Shown piece after piece: positions 44,975 to 54,453 of a DNA stretch of 64,000 nt. Location: the NCBI RefSeq assembly GCF_014201355.1, contig NZ_JACHEG010000002.1:62001-126000 (forward strand), given 5' to 3'. This stretch comes from Aliirhizobium wenxiniae. GTDB taxonomy: Bacteria > Pseudomonadota > Alphaproteobacteria > Rhizobiales > Rhizobiaceae. The notes beneath the pieces were generated by a model. It was not told where the DNA came from. It made no database searches and saw nothing but the letters and a program-made list of their open reading frames with translations. The translations under genes and the position numbers were made by a program. Numbering within the stretch: the stretch's first letter is position 1; every line of letters starts with the position of its first letter.

Positions 44975-47758
44975 ATGGATCTTGGCATTAATCTTTGGGG
45001 AGCAGACTGGGTCTTCGATGGCACCTACATGGTACCAACCACATCGCAGATCGACTATTTCGCCTCCAAAGGTTTCACAAACATCCGACTGCCCTTCAAT
45101 TGGGAGACGATGCAGAGTTCGCTTGGTGGCCCCCTCAACGCCGATCTTCTCAAGAGCATCCACGAGGTCGTCGACTATGCGGCCTCGCAAGGCATCAGTG
45201 TCATCCTTGACGTTCACAATTACGGAAAATACAACGACGAGCTGATTGGCAGCCCGGAGGTCCCGGTCTCGTCATTCGTCGACCTGTGGAGCAAGATCGC
45301 CAGCGAATTTGCGGATGACAGCAACGTTCGCTTCGGGTTGATGAACGAACCGCAGCAGGAGAATGCCAGCGACTGGCTTTCCATCAGCAATGCTGCGATC
45401 GCTGCCATTCGCGAGACCGGCGCCACCCAGCAAGTGCTGGTGCCGGGCATCGGCTGGACCGGGGCGTGGAGCTGGATGAGCGGCGACAATGCCAAGATTA
45501 TCGGCGCCGAGGGCGCCATCGTCGATCCCGCCAACAACTACGCAATCGAGGTCCACCAGTATCTCGACGATACTTCCGGCCAGCATGAGTGGGTGGTTTC
45601 GGCGGATATCGGCGTGGAACGACTGACGGCCATTACCGAATGGGCACGCGCAAACGGTGTTTCGCTTTATCTGGGCGAATTCGGGGTGGCGGACAATCCG
45701 CAGGCGCTCGAAGCACTCGACAAGATGATGGCTTATCTGCAGGCCAATGACGACGTCTGGACCTCCGCATCCTACTGGGTCGCGGGAACGGCCAACCCGA
45801 CATATATCTACACCGTACAGCCTGACCTCGGCGTTCTGGACGTGCCTCAAATGGACGTACTGGAGAAATATACCGGTGCGGTCGTTGCAGAGACGGTCCT
45901 CAAGGACGGCACCGTCCGTCACGATGTCTACGCCCAGGACGGCAAAACAGTCACGCTCAGCGACCTCCTCACCAAGGACGGCGAGCTTTTGTCTCGCAGC
46001 ATTTTCGATGCCGATGGCAACCTGAGCTCAAAGGCTGTCATTGCGGCCGATGGAGGCATAACGGTCACCGTTTACGGCGAGGCTGGCAAGGCCTACCCGG
46101 CGACCGAAACGGTCTACAATTCCGATCACGAACGCATTCAGGACAGCGTCACCGATGCGGCCGGCATCACGATCGAGAAGCACTATGAGCCCGGCGCCCA
46201 TGAAGCCTATCAGGAGACCAGCTATCACGCGGATGGCAGCCTGAATTATGTAACCGAGCATATCGACGGACAGCATATCAGCGAGACCTACGAAAATGGC
46301 GTTCTGGCCAAGATCGAGGTCTATAACAGCTCATGGGCGCTCGTCAGCCGCGACAGTTTCGATGCCTCCGGAAACCTGACCGGGCGGCAGGTCGACAATG
46401 CAGACGGCAGTCACGACCTTTCAACCTTCAACACCAAGACCGGCATTATCCAATCCGTGACCGAATATGCGGCGAACTGGACGGTTTCGGGTACGACAAG
46501 CTACGATTCCAAGGGATATCCAACGCGCCAGGTTTCCTACGAGGCCGATGGCGGCCGCACGATTACCTCCTACAAGAGCGGAAGCGATGCGCTGTCGCAG
46601 TCGCAACATCTAACGGCAGAAGGAAAGCTCGCCTCGCTTACCACCTATAACGAGGCCGGGCAGACGACGAGCACATATGCGCCACCGGGTTCCGCGCTCG
46701 TGGATTCCACCATCATCATCGAAAATGGCGTGGTGGTCTCATCGGTCCAATATGCCTATGACGCCAAGGGGCTCATCACCACAGTCGAACATGTCGAAGC
46801 AGACGGCAGCCGCATGATCGAAACCTATGACGACACGCACCAGGCCAACCCCGTTTCCACCACCGCTTACGACGCATCCTGGAAGCTAATCAGCGTCACC
46901 TATTTCGACGATAATGGTCAGGTGAGCATCATCAATGCTGCCGGAGACAATGGCGTCAATACGCTAACGAGTTTCGTTCCCGGCACCAGTGCCGTTTCGC
47001 AGGTCGAGGTCTATATCGACTGGAAACTGCAGTCCCGCACCAACTACGACGAGAACGGTTCGATTTCGAAAATCCAGACGGATCATAGCCAAGGCACGCA
47101 TGAGGTTCAGACCTTCACGCCCGAACAGCAGGATCATCCGACATCCACGACCCTCTATGATGCCTCATGGAAGCTCGTCAGCGTCAGCTACTTCGATGAC
47201 CTCGGCCGGACGACGGTTGTGAACGTCGCTGGCGAGAACGGCCTTAACACCCTCACGAGTTTCGTTCCAGGTACAGACGACATCAGACAGGTCGAGGTCT
47301 ATGTCGACTGGAAGCTGCAGTCCCGCACCGATTATGACGCGGATGGCAAGATTTCGAAGATCCAAACGGATAACGATGACGGAACACACGAGGTTCAGGT
47401 CTTCACAGCCGAGCAGCAGGATCACCCGTCATCGACCAGCCTCTATGATGCATCCTGGAAGCTCGTCGCGTACACCACGTTCGACAGTCATTCCAATGAC
47501 GGTTCCGGTTCGATGAGCTTCCTCGTGGCCGGCGACAGCGTCGATGCCACCTATTTCGAAAGCGCAGCGCCGGGCGGCGAAACCGCCCCCCACATGTATG
47601 CCTTTGCATTCGACGATCAGGCAGGAACGAATTTCAGCGACGAAACCTTCTCTTCCCCGGAAGCCGGTTATTCTGATGAGGCCTTTTCCACCGCTAACCA
47701 TATATTCAACGCCTTCGACGACACTACTGTCGTATCCCCGCATTATGATTTAGTGTAG
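44975..47758 (+). CDS. GH5 glycanase with C-terminal tandem repeats, likely type I secreted
   Basis: A 927-aa protein. Residues 1-300 are a glycoside hydrolase family 5 domain: RLPFNWE near residue 38, acid/base E125 in GLMNEPQ and nucleophile E235 in LGEFG. GH5 enzymes cut beta-1,4 glycans. From about residue 310 to 840 follow degenerate YD-like repeats with the pattern YDxxWxL; two exact-spaced 96-aa units lie at 628-723 and 724-819 and a third is partial. The last 90 residues are acidic and Asp/Ser/Phe-rich. No signal peptide or RTX nonapeptides are visible, so export by PrsD/PrsE is the probable route. AAGGGG is 9 bases before the ATG. Confidence 0.85.
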   Translation: MDLGINLWGADWVFDGTYMVPTTSQIDYFASKGFTNIRLPFNWETMQSSLGGPLNADLLKSIHEVVDYAASQGISVILDVHNYGKYNDELIGSPEVPVSSFVDLWSKIASEFADDSNVRFGLMNEPQQENASDWLSISNAAIAAIRETGATQQVLVPGIGWTGAWSWMSGDNAKIIGAEGAIVDPANNYAIEVHQYLDDTSGQHEWVVSADIGVERLTAITEWARANGVSLYLGEFGVADNPQALEALDKMMAYLQANDDVWTSASYWVAGTANPTYIYTVQPDLGVLDVPQMDVLEKYTGAVVAETVLKDGTVRHDVYAQDGKTVTLSDLLTKDGELLSRSIFDADGNLSSKAVIAADGGITVTVYGEAGKAYPATETVYNSDHERIQDSVTDAAGITIEKHYEPGAHEAYQETSYHADGSLNYVTEHIDGQHISETYENGVLAKIEVYNSSWALVSRDSFDASGNLTGRQVDNADGSHDLSTFNTKTGIIQSVTEYAANWTVSGTTSYDSKGYPTRQVSYEADGGRTITSYKSGSDALSQSQHLTAEGKLASLTTYNEAGQTTSTYAPPGSALVDSTIIIENGVVVSSVQYAYDAKGLITTVEHVEADGSRMIETYDDTHQANPVSTTAYDASWKLISVTYFDDNGQVSIINAAGDNGVNTLTSFVPGTSAVSQVEVYIDWKLQSRTNYDENGSISKIQTDHSQGTHEVQTFTPEQQDHPTSTTLYDASWKLVSVSYFDDLGRTTVVNVAGENGLNTLTSFVPGTDDIRQVEVYVDWKLQSRTDYDADGKISKIQTDNDDGTHEVQVFTAEQQDHPSSTSLYDASWKLVAYTTFDSHSNDGSGSMSFLVAGDSVDATYFESAAPGGETAPHMYAFAFDDQAGTNFSDETFSSPEAGYSDEAFSTANHIFNAFDDTTVVSPHYDLV
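46856..47431 (+). repeat. Tandem 288-bp repeat in the GH5 gene
   Basis: Two units of 96 codons (46856-47143 and 47144-47431) begin with STTxYDASWKL and are about 70 percent identical by hand count. A third unit begins at 47432 but decays after about 20 codons. Earlier, older repeats lie between about 45900 and 46850. Confidence 0.85.
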
Positions 47759-47860
47759 TCGTGATATGTGAGCCTGAAGACTGAAGAGGGTGCGGCATCC
47801 TTCCGTGTTATTTTGGCCATTGAAATATATTCACGATTTTAATCTCGGGGCACGCCAAAT

Positions 47861-49030
47861 ATGACTGGCAGACTGCATCTTTCACCTGCGGAATGGCCAG
47901 CACGCTCCGGAAATGTCCCTTCCCTCGACGGCGTACGTGGATGCAGCATATTGCTGGTCCTGATTGGCCACATGCTGCTTCCTTCAAGCCTTGTCGGAAT
48001 AAGCGCGATCGGTCTGAAGGTCTTCTTCGTGCTCAGTGGCTTCCTGATCACAAGACTGCTGCTGGCCGAGAACAAGAATTCGGGCGGTATCAGCCTCAAA
48101 AACTTCTACATCCGCCGAGTGCTGCGCCTCTATCCGGTCCTCATCGTCTATGTCGGCGTCACCGCGACCACCATGATGCTTCGCGGACAGCCTGTCGTCC
48201 CGGTGGAAGTCGCGTCTGTCTTTTTCTACTTCGTGAATTATCTGATCATCCACTACGATCACATGGGTTACCCGCTGACGCTGCCCGTCGGGATACTCTG
48301 GTCGCTATCGGTGGAAGAGCATTTCTATCTTTTTGCTCCGCTCGCACTGGTTCTGATGCGGGGTGAGGCCAGGAAAATGCTGATGCTGGCTTTGGCGATC
48401 TGCGTGATCGCGCTCTGCCTGCGGCTCATCTATGCCTATAACGAGCCGGGCATCGTCAATACGCTCGAACTCTACCAGCGCTCAGAAACAAGGTTCGATT
48501 CCATCGCCTTCGGCGCGATCCTTGCATGTCTGCCGGAGTTTGACTGGGGCCGCCGCCTGATCACGTTCATGACCAGAAGGTCCGTGTTCTTCGTCTCGAT
48601 GGCCATCATGCTGGCAACCTTTGCCCTTCGCGACAGCTATTTCCAGAATACGTGGCGGTTTACCTTCCAAGGCCTTGCGCTCATGCCGATCCTGGCATCG
48701 GTTATCTTCGCCAAGCCGGTTCCGCTTTTCAACCGCGTCCTCAATCTTCCGGTTATGATCTGGGTCGGGGCTTTGAGCTATTCGCTTTATGTGTGGCATG
48801 GAGCCGTCGTTTTCTTCTTTTCGGCGTGGCTCGAATTGCTACCCCATGCAATCATTTCTTGGGTTGAATTCGCGATCGCCTTCGTTTTTGCCATCCTGTC
48901 CTATTATCTGCTTGAGAAGCCCATCATGGGGCTTCGCAAGCGGTTCGGACATCGGATCACGCCGGTGGAGGCCACACCGTCACGCCTCCAGACTTCCGTG
49001 CAGACGAGCTCTGCCGCGAGCCCGAGCTGA
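47861..49030 (+). CDS. Acyltransferase family 3 membrane protein
   Basis: A 389-aa OafA-type acyltransferase with about ten helices. SLDGVRGCSILLVLIGH carries the conserved Arg and His, IGLKVFFVLSGFLITRLL follows, and GALSYSLYVWHGAV is the C-terminal motif. It is unlike the acyltransferase at 43665 in detail and so may add a different group. It follows the glycanase gene by about 100 bases on the same strand. Confidence 0.9.
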   Translation: MTGRLHLSPAEWPARSGNVPSLDGVRGCSILLVLIGHMLLPSSLVGISAIGLKVFFVLSGFLITRLLLAENKNSGGISLKNFYIRRVLRLYPVLIVYVGVTATTMMLRGQPVVPVEVASVFFYFVNYLIIHYDHMGYPLTLPVGILWSLSVEEHFYLFAPLALVLMRGEARKMLMLALAICVIALCLRLIYAYNEPGIVNTLELYQRSETRFDSIAFGAILACLPEFDWGRRLITFMTRRSVFFVSMAIMLATFALRDSYFQNTWRFTFQGLALMPILASVIFAKPVPLFNRVLNLPVMIWVGALSYSLYVWHGAVVFFFSAWLELLPHAIISWVEFAIAFVFAILSYYLLEKPIMGLRKRFGHRITPVEATPSRLQTSVQTSSAASPS

Positions 49031-49138
49031 TCAGGCGCTGCACGGGTTTCTCATTCCAACCCTGCCCTAATTTCAAGACATTGAAGATCGCAGCGATATA
49101 AACCCAAGTCTAATTGAACCCTATTGCCGAGGACCTGC

Positions 49139-50284
49139 ATGCCTGAGATTTGCCTGATGACCAAGGCCTGGAGATCAGGTGCCGCATGGGTTGCCCAGAT
49201 GCTGGCTCAAGCGATTGCCGAGCAAGGTGCAACCATCGCCTTCGTCGCGCCACTTGCAGATCCCGCTGAACGTGATCCCAGACATCCTAATCTTAGCCGC
49301 ATCGCCCAGCCGCGCGAACTTGTGGGAGACCACCCCAAGATCAAGAGGATCGTCGCTTCCCTCTCCCGCATCGGGCTTAGCGTCTTTTCCGTCCTGAAGC
49401 TCAGGTTCACAACACGCAATTTCATCTTCACGATTCCTGAGCCGTTGCTCTTCACGCTGCCAATGCTTGCCATCCTGCGCCTGACGGGCGCGAAAGTGAT
49501 CTTCATTGTGCACGACGCGCAACCACACGCCTGGGCACTTCCCAAAGCACTTCGCGGGATCGAACGCGGCGCCCATGCGCTATCATATCGTCTGTCGACG
49601 ATGCTGGTCACGCTGACGCCTGCGGCGAGAGACGCGCTGATCGAAGATTTCGGCATTCGTGACAGCAAAATTCACGTGATCCCACACGGTCCCTTTACGC
49701 TTGGCAAGGCGACCCCGCTTCCCGGCTCCGGCCGACTGCTCATCTTCGGTTCGCTGAGGCGGAACAAAAGCGTGCTTGAGGTCATTCAGGGGGTCACTCT
49801 GGCGCGTCGTGCCGGATCGGATGTGACACTTGTGCTTGCAGGCGAGCCGCTTAAACAGGAGCCTGGCTATTGGGATGAATGCCTTGCGGCCATTGCGGAA
49901 GACCCTGCCGGCTTCGATGTCAGAGAAGGCTTCCTGCCGGATGAAGCACTTCCCGACCTCATCGCGACAGTCGACTGTTTCATGCTCGCCTATCAGAATT
50001 TCAACTCCCAGAGCGGCGTCGGAGTTCTGGCCGCACTTGCGGCAAGGCCAGTGATCGGCACGAGATCAGGCGGTATTGATGAGCTTTTCGAGCGAGGGCT
50101 GGCTGGCCAGCTGATACAGGATGCTGTGACGCCTGAAAGTATCGCCGCAGCTATCATCGAGTTCCGCGGGGAAGACCTGAGCGCATGGCGACAAAAGGCC
50201 GAAGATGGTGCCATCAAGATCGCTGACACGCTTCGCTGGGATACTATCGCGGACGACTACATAGCACTCTGCCGCAAATCCTGA
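49139..50284 (+). CDS. Glycosyltransferase, GT4-like
   Basis: A 381-aa GT-B enzyme. KVIFIVHDAQPHAW and VTLTPAARDALIEDFG belong to the acceptor half, LLIFGSLRRNKSVLEVIQGV to the donor half. The EX7E motif is not obvious (SQSGVGVLAALAARPVIGT in its place), so the donor site deviates. ATG 49139 has GAGGA 5 bases upstream; an in-frame TTG lies at 49124. It is 108 bases after the acyltransferase. Confidence 0.8.
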   Translation: MPEICLMTKAWRSGAAWVAQMLAQAIAEQGATIAFVAPLADPAERDPRHPNLSRIAQPRELVGDHPKIKRIVASLSRIGLSVFSVLKLRFTTRNFIFTIPEPLLFTLPMLAILRLTGAKVIFIVHDAQPHAWALPKALRGIERGAHALSYRLSTMLVTLTPAARDALIEDFGIRDSKIHVIPHGPFTLGKATPLPGSGRLLIFGSLRRNKSVLEVIQGVTLARRAGSDVTLVLAGEPLKQEPGYWDECLAAIAEDPAGFDVREGFLPDEALPDLIATVDCFMLAYQNFNSQSGVGVLAALAARPVIGTRSGGIDELFERGLAGQLIQDAVTPESIAAAIIEFRGEDLSAWRQKAEDGAIKIADTLRWDTIADDYIALCRKS

Positions 50285-50447
50285 ACGGGTTTGCCCAACG
50301 ATATGCCTGTCTCTGGCATACCATATATCGGGCCGGACAGGTCGTTGTTTACCATCAATATATTGCAGGTGCGGAAGAAACGCGCATCCATTGATTGTGA
50401 CCGCCAATTACATTATTATTTACTAATAAAAATATTGGGAGGCATCA

Positions 50448-50609
50448 ATGGCGGTGTTTCACCTCGAAAGAGCATCCGCTGACGGCAATAAAAAGAAGGC
50501 AGGATCGAATTTGCGCGGGTGGCCACAGCGGCTCGGTGCGGCGATCATGGTTCCCATTGTCCTTGGGCTTATCGTATTGAAGCCGACATGGTTTGAGCCG
50601 GACGAGTAG
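50448..50609 (+). CDS. 53-aa single-span membrane protein
   Basis: A short ORF with an excellent ribosome site (GGGAGG, 4 bases before ATG 50448). The first 30 residues are basic and polar (ERASADGNKKKAGSN), followed by a membrane helix AAIMVPIVLGLIVL and a short tail. It was identified from the spacing and hydrophobicity, not from homology. It lies between the glycosyltransferase and the BTLCP gene on the same strand and may be a small partner of the assembly machine. Confidence 0.6.
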   Translation: MAVFHLERASADGNKKKAGSNLRGWPQRLGAAIMVPIVLGLIVLKPTWFEPDE

Positions 50610-50778
50610 TATCTCGCAAATTCGGTTCCACGTATTGGCCCGGTCCGAATTGATACGATTAGCAACCGTTCGCTAAAATTCGAGCATTGCACTTAAACAG
50701 ACAGAAAATCGCAGGTGGTACACCCTTGAGAAGGCGGGATCACATAACGATCCCAGGTACTTTTCGTCGGAGAGCATC

Positions 50779-51369
50779 ATGCTTGCCAAGACTGTTCTGG
50801 CTGCTTTGCTGATATCATCGGCCCTCGGTGTGGGTAGCGCTTTCGCCGGCCCTGCCGCGGGACTTGCGCGCCCTTTGCGCAGCGCGCCTCCCAGCCAGTT
50901 TATCACGGCGACAAAGTTTACCCTGGCACCCTTCGCTTTTGTGCGCTTCTGCAAGGACAATAGCGGAAGCTGCGATGCTGGCCGCGGCGATGCGGAAGTC
51001 TCAATGACCCCTGCGCTACGGGCCGAACTGCTGCGCATCAACTCCACGGTGAACAGAACGATCATCGCGCAGAATGACGATGACGGCGACGATGTTTGGG
51101 CACAGGACGTCACATCCGGCGACTGTGAAGACTTTGCGCTGACAAAACGTCATCAACTGATCAAAGCCGGATGGCCGACCAGAAGCCTTCGCATCGCAGT
51201 TGCTAAAACCCGCGCCGGCGAAGGCCATGCCGTACTTGTCGTTCGCACATCAGAGGGAGATTTGGTGCTCGACAACAGGACCTCGGCGGTCAGGACCTGG
51301 AACCAGACGGATCTGAAATGGATCAAGATCCAGTCGGGTGACAATCCTCGCCTGTGGTACGACATCTGA
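50779..51369 (+). CDS. Bacterial transglutaminase-like cysteine peptidase (BTLCP)
   Basis: A 196-aa secreted protein with a signal peptide (cut after about residue 23, SAFA). The catalytic triad is C116 in GDCEDFALTKR, H150 in GHAVLVV and D165 in LVLDN. BTLCP proteins are often coded beside polysaccharide or adhesin genes and process periplasmic or surface proteins (as LapG does). No adhesin with a matching site is seen here. The nearby polysaccharide genes suggest it acts on their proteins. Confidence 0.88.
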   Translation: MLAKTVLAALLISSALGVGSAFAGPAAGLARPLRSAPPSQFITATKFTLAPFAFVRFCKDNSGSCDAGRGDAEVSMTPALRAELLRINSTVNRTIIAQNDDDGDDVWAQDVTSGDCEDFALTKRHQLIKAGWPTRSLRIAVAKTRAGEGHAVLVVRTSEGDLVLDNRTSAVRTWNQTDLKWIKIQSGDNPRLWYDI

Positions 51370-51457
51370 CGACTTTTAACGCCCGCTCGCCGATTTCAAG
51401 CTTCGGGTAGGTCTGTAAGTTTTTGACCCGGTGGCGCCGGCGCCTGCCAACCTGGCT

Positions 51458-52135
51458 TCAGACCGGTTTCCTTGGAATAACGCACTGGGGCTGCACGTCG
51501 TTGATGACGCGCTGAACGGCCTGCGAAGGCGGATCCAGAAAACGACGCATATCATTGCCACTGGCGGAACATATCGCCCGGACATCATTGGCAATAATTT
51601 CGCCGACGAGTTGCAGGCTTGCCTCCGTAAGATGTCCATAGAAAGCGTAACGCGCAGCCAGAACCTGGGGCTCCGCCGGTGCGTAGAGCTGGGAATTATT
51701 CAGAAACTGAAGCATCTCGCTCGGCTGTTCGCCGGTCGCCTGATGCAATCTGGCCAATTTAAGCCAGAAGTCCCCATTCGTGGGCAAACAACCTAGTGCG
51801 TGGCGACCAAAGGCTTCGGCTCGCTCCATGGCCATTACCCAGCTATCATAACCGGTATCTTGGTTTTCAGTCTCCAGCTCCGCCAGCAAAATGGTGTAAC
51901 CGCTTTTGACGAATATCCCCTGACAGATGCCGGCTTCCCGTACACCCTCTGCAACAGGAACCAGCTCCCTGACCGCCTGCGTTGCCGTTGGCGTGCCGCT
52001 TTCAAGGCGGTGAGCCATCGGTAAAAGAGCACCGAAGCGGACAAAACGTGCGATTTGTGTCGCGGAAAGCCACAAGACAAAGATCGACAGCGCGAGGAGG
52101 ATGCCGACAAGCGCAGGGCTTCTTCCACGATGCAT
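51458..52135 (-). CDS. Membrane-anchored TPR-like protein of unknown function
   Basis: A 225-aa protein with a membrane helix at about residues 8-28 and then a helix-rich region (WLKLARLHQATGEQPSEMLQFLNNSQLYAP and similar) with the look of tetratricopeptide helices, probably periplasmic. It begins 5 bases after the Wzc-like gene stop, so it is last in the run wzy-OPX-217aa-wzc-225aa. It may be a scaffold for polymer export. No family recognised. Confidence 0.65.
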   Translation of the reverse strand: MHRGRSPALVGILLALSIFVLWLSATQIARFVRFGALLPMAHRLESGTPTATQAVRELVPVAEGVREAGICQGIFVKSGYTILLAELETENQDTGYDSWVMAMERAEAFGRHALGCLPTNGDFWLKLARLHQATGEQPSEMLQFLNNSQLYAPAEPQVLAARYAFYGHLTEASLQLVGEIIANDVRAICSASGNDMRRFLDPPSQAVQRVINDVQPQCVIPRKPV

Positions 52136-52140
52136 GTGGT

Positions 52141-54429
52141 TTAACTAGACTCGTGATAATAGCGGGAGTAGCGGGAGTAGTAATAATCGTTGGAGCCATA
52201 GTCGTGGTACAGCTTCAATCGATCCTGATCGACTTTGTTGAGGATCACACCGATGCATTTGTCCCGCACCTGCGGATTTGCATTGAGGACTTCGATCGCA
52301 ACCCGTCGCGCTGTCGCACCCCACTCCGCCACAAAGATGAAGCCATCGACGCGATCCGCAATTGCGCGCGCATCCACGACAGGGCCGAGCGGCGGCAAAT
52401 CGACAACAATATAATCGTACTGTTCGCTCACCTTCTTCAGCAGCCCTCGCATGCCTGACGAGGCCAGCAGTTCGGAAGAGTGCGGCGTTCTCTGACGCAC
52501 TACCGCCGGCAATACCGACAGGCCGGTTGCATCGTCGCTCAAGAGCAGGCGATCCAGATCCTGGCCGTCCAGCAGCGCTTCCAGCAAGCCTGCATCGGCA
52601 TGACGTGCAATGGCTCGCGTAGTACCCGGATTGCGAAGATCAGCATCGATCAGAAGCGTCTTGCTGCCCTGGCGAGCAAGAAGTTCGGCGAAGTTGATCG
52701 AGATTGCAGACTTTCCTTCGGCCGGCAGTGACGACACGACGCCGATCACCTTACAGGGCTTATCCGAGAAACGAAGATCTGCCGCAATCTTTGCGCTTCT
52801 GAGAGTTTCGGCAAACGGTGACAACGGGTGCTCAACCACATAAGTCACAAGCGGGCTTGTCTTCTGAATGAGCCCCGGCTTCTGCTGGACATCGCTCTTG
52901 GCACGACCTGCAGCATTCACAACAAGCGGCGTCATGCCGAGGAATTCAAGGCCCAGGTAATCCTGGACCTGTTTTCCGGTGCGGAAGAACCGGTCCCGAT
53001 ATTCCCTCCAGCCTCCAACGCTCGCACCCGCAGCAGCCCCCAGAAGGAAGAAAAGTGCAAGAGTTAGAGGCTTTTTCGGATGGCTGGGGCCTGCAGGCGG
53101 AACTGCATTGGTAATAATGCGCGCTTCGGTAACAGGGAAAGACTGTTGCTGGATTGCTTCCTGATATCGCTGCAGGAAAGTCTGATACAGGTTCTTGTAG
53201 GTCTCGGCCTCGCGCTCTAGTTCACGCAACTGAACCTGGGTCAGGTTGGCGGTTGCGCTCACGCCCGTCGCCTGACTAACAGATTGCGTCAGGTTCTTCT
53301 CGCGGGCAATGGCAACATCGAGATCGCTCTTGTAGCTTTCGGCGATACGATTGAGTTCAGCGAACATCTGCCTCTGATACTCGGCCATTTCGCTACGCAG
53401 GCGAGCAGCCTGAATGTGGCTCGAGCCCAGCCGGTCGGAAATCTCCGTCTCACGCTTGGATGCAGCAAGATACTTCTGCCGCAACTCATTAGCGACAGGA
53501 TTGTCGAGTAGATCAGTCACCATTGCATCGGACTGGCCCGATGCAATGATATTTTCGATGCGCTCAAGACGTGCCTGAGCCTTCGACGTATCGGACTGAG
53601 CGACGATCAGCGCGCTGTTCAGTTCCGACAACTGCTGATCAGACATAAGCACGCTACCAGCAGCAACGAGCCCATGCTCGCCGCGAAATTTCTGAACCGC
53701 GAGATCGGAGTCGAGCGCCTTCTGGCGCAGTTCCGCAATGCGATCCTGCAACCAATCACTTGCACGACGCGTCGCATCATATTTCGAATTCAGCTTGTCG
53801 ACGAGATAAGAGTCACCGATCGCGTTTGCGACGCGCGCTGCCATATCCGCAGATGGAGACCTGTAGCTTACTTCGAGAACGTAGGTGCGATCGACCCTCA
53901 TCACACTCATATTGGCAAGGACTGCATCAGCGGCCGCGCGGCGCTTTTCCTCGCTTGTCGGGATGTCAGCCGGTTTGGACCCAAGCCAACCGGTCACAGT
54001 TACCAGCGACCGCACGGTTCCCATGATCGTCTGTATCAACGAGGGTCTTGCCGTCATGAATGTCGGATCATTCGACAGGTCGAGCTTGTCCACCACGGTC
54101 AGAGCCACGGTATCCGACATCAGCAACTCAACTTGGCTGAGGACAGTCGGCTCGTCATCGGTAACACCGCCGATGGTGGAAAGCTGCTGGACGACCTCGC
54201 TGTTACCGCGGTCGATCAGGATCTTTGTGCTCGCAGTGTAAAGCGGCACGGCGGTGATGATGTTCACGACGCCGAGAGCAAGCGCCACAGCAATGCAAAC
54301 GGCAACAACCAACCATTGCCGGCGGACTATTGCGAAAATCGCCTCGAAGTCTATGCCACGGGGCGATTTATCGTCATCCGTGTCGTCAACCCGCCAGTTT
54401 CTCTGAAAGTCCCGGTTATGGAGCTGCAA
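52141..54429 (-). CDS. Wzc-like polysaccharide co-polymerase and tyrosine autokinase
   Basis: A 762-aa protein of the PCP-2a type. Membrane helices at about 39-61 and about 450-475 flank a large periplasmic part with long coiled coils (residues 210-430). The cytoplasmic kinase has Walker A LPAEGKS (568-574), Walker A' LLIDADLR (592-599), Walker B YIVVDLPP (673-680). The last 30 residues carry eight tyrosines (YHDYGSNDYYYSRYSRYYH), the site of autophosphorylation that controls chain length. It is coupled to the OPX gene and to the polymerase in one run. Confidence 0.94.
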   Translation of the reverse strand: MQLHNRDFQRNWRVDDTDDDKSPRGIDFEAIFAIVRRQWLVVAVCIAVALALGVVNIITAVPLYTASTKILIDRGNSEVVQQLSTIGGVTDDEPTVLSQVELLMSDTVALTVVDKLDLSNDPTFMTARPSLIQTIMGTVRSLVTVTGWLGSKPADIPTSEEKRRAAADAVLANMSVMRVDRTYVLEVSYRSPSADMAARVANAIGDSYLVDKLNSKYDATRRASDWLQDRIAELRQKALDSDLAVQKFRGEHGLVAAGSVLMSDQQLSELNSALIVAQSDTSKAQARLERIENIIASGQSDAMVTDLLDNPVANELRQKYLAASKRETEISDRLGSSHIQAARLRSEMAEYQRQMFAELNRIAESYKSDLDVAIAREKNLTQSVSQATGVSATANLTQVQLRELEREAETYKNLYQTFLQRYQEAIQQQSFPVTEARIITNAVPPAGPSHPKKPLTLALFFLLGAAAGASVGGWREYRDRFFRTGKQVQDYLGLEFLGMTPLVVNAAGRAKSDVQQKPGLIQKTSPLVTYVVEHPLSPFAETLRSAKIAADLRFSDKPCKVIGVVSSLPAEGKSAISINFAELLARQGSKTLLIDADLRNPGTTRAIARHADAGLLEALLDGQDLDRLLLSDDATGLSVLPAVVRQRTPHSSELLASSGMRGLLKKVSEQYDYIVVDLPPLGPVVDARAIADRVDGFIFVAEWGATARRVAIEVLNANPQVRDKCIGVILNKVDQDRLKLYHDYGSNDYYYSRYSRYYHESS

Positions 54430-54453
54430 TTGACGACCTCGATATGGGATGGC

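Noticed and set aside
46000-47700. RTX calcium-binding repeats in the GH5 protein
   Set aside because: The GGxGxDxux nonapeptide is absent; the repeats are of another, YD-like type.
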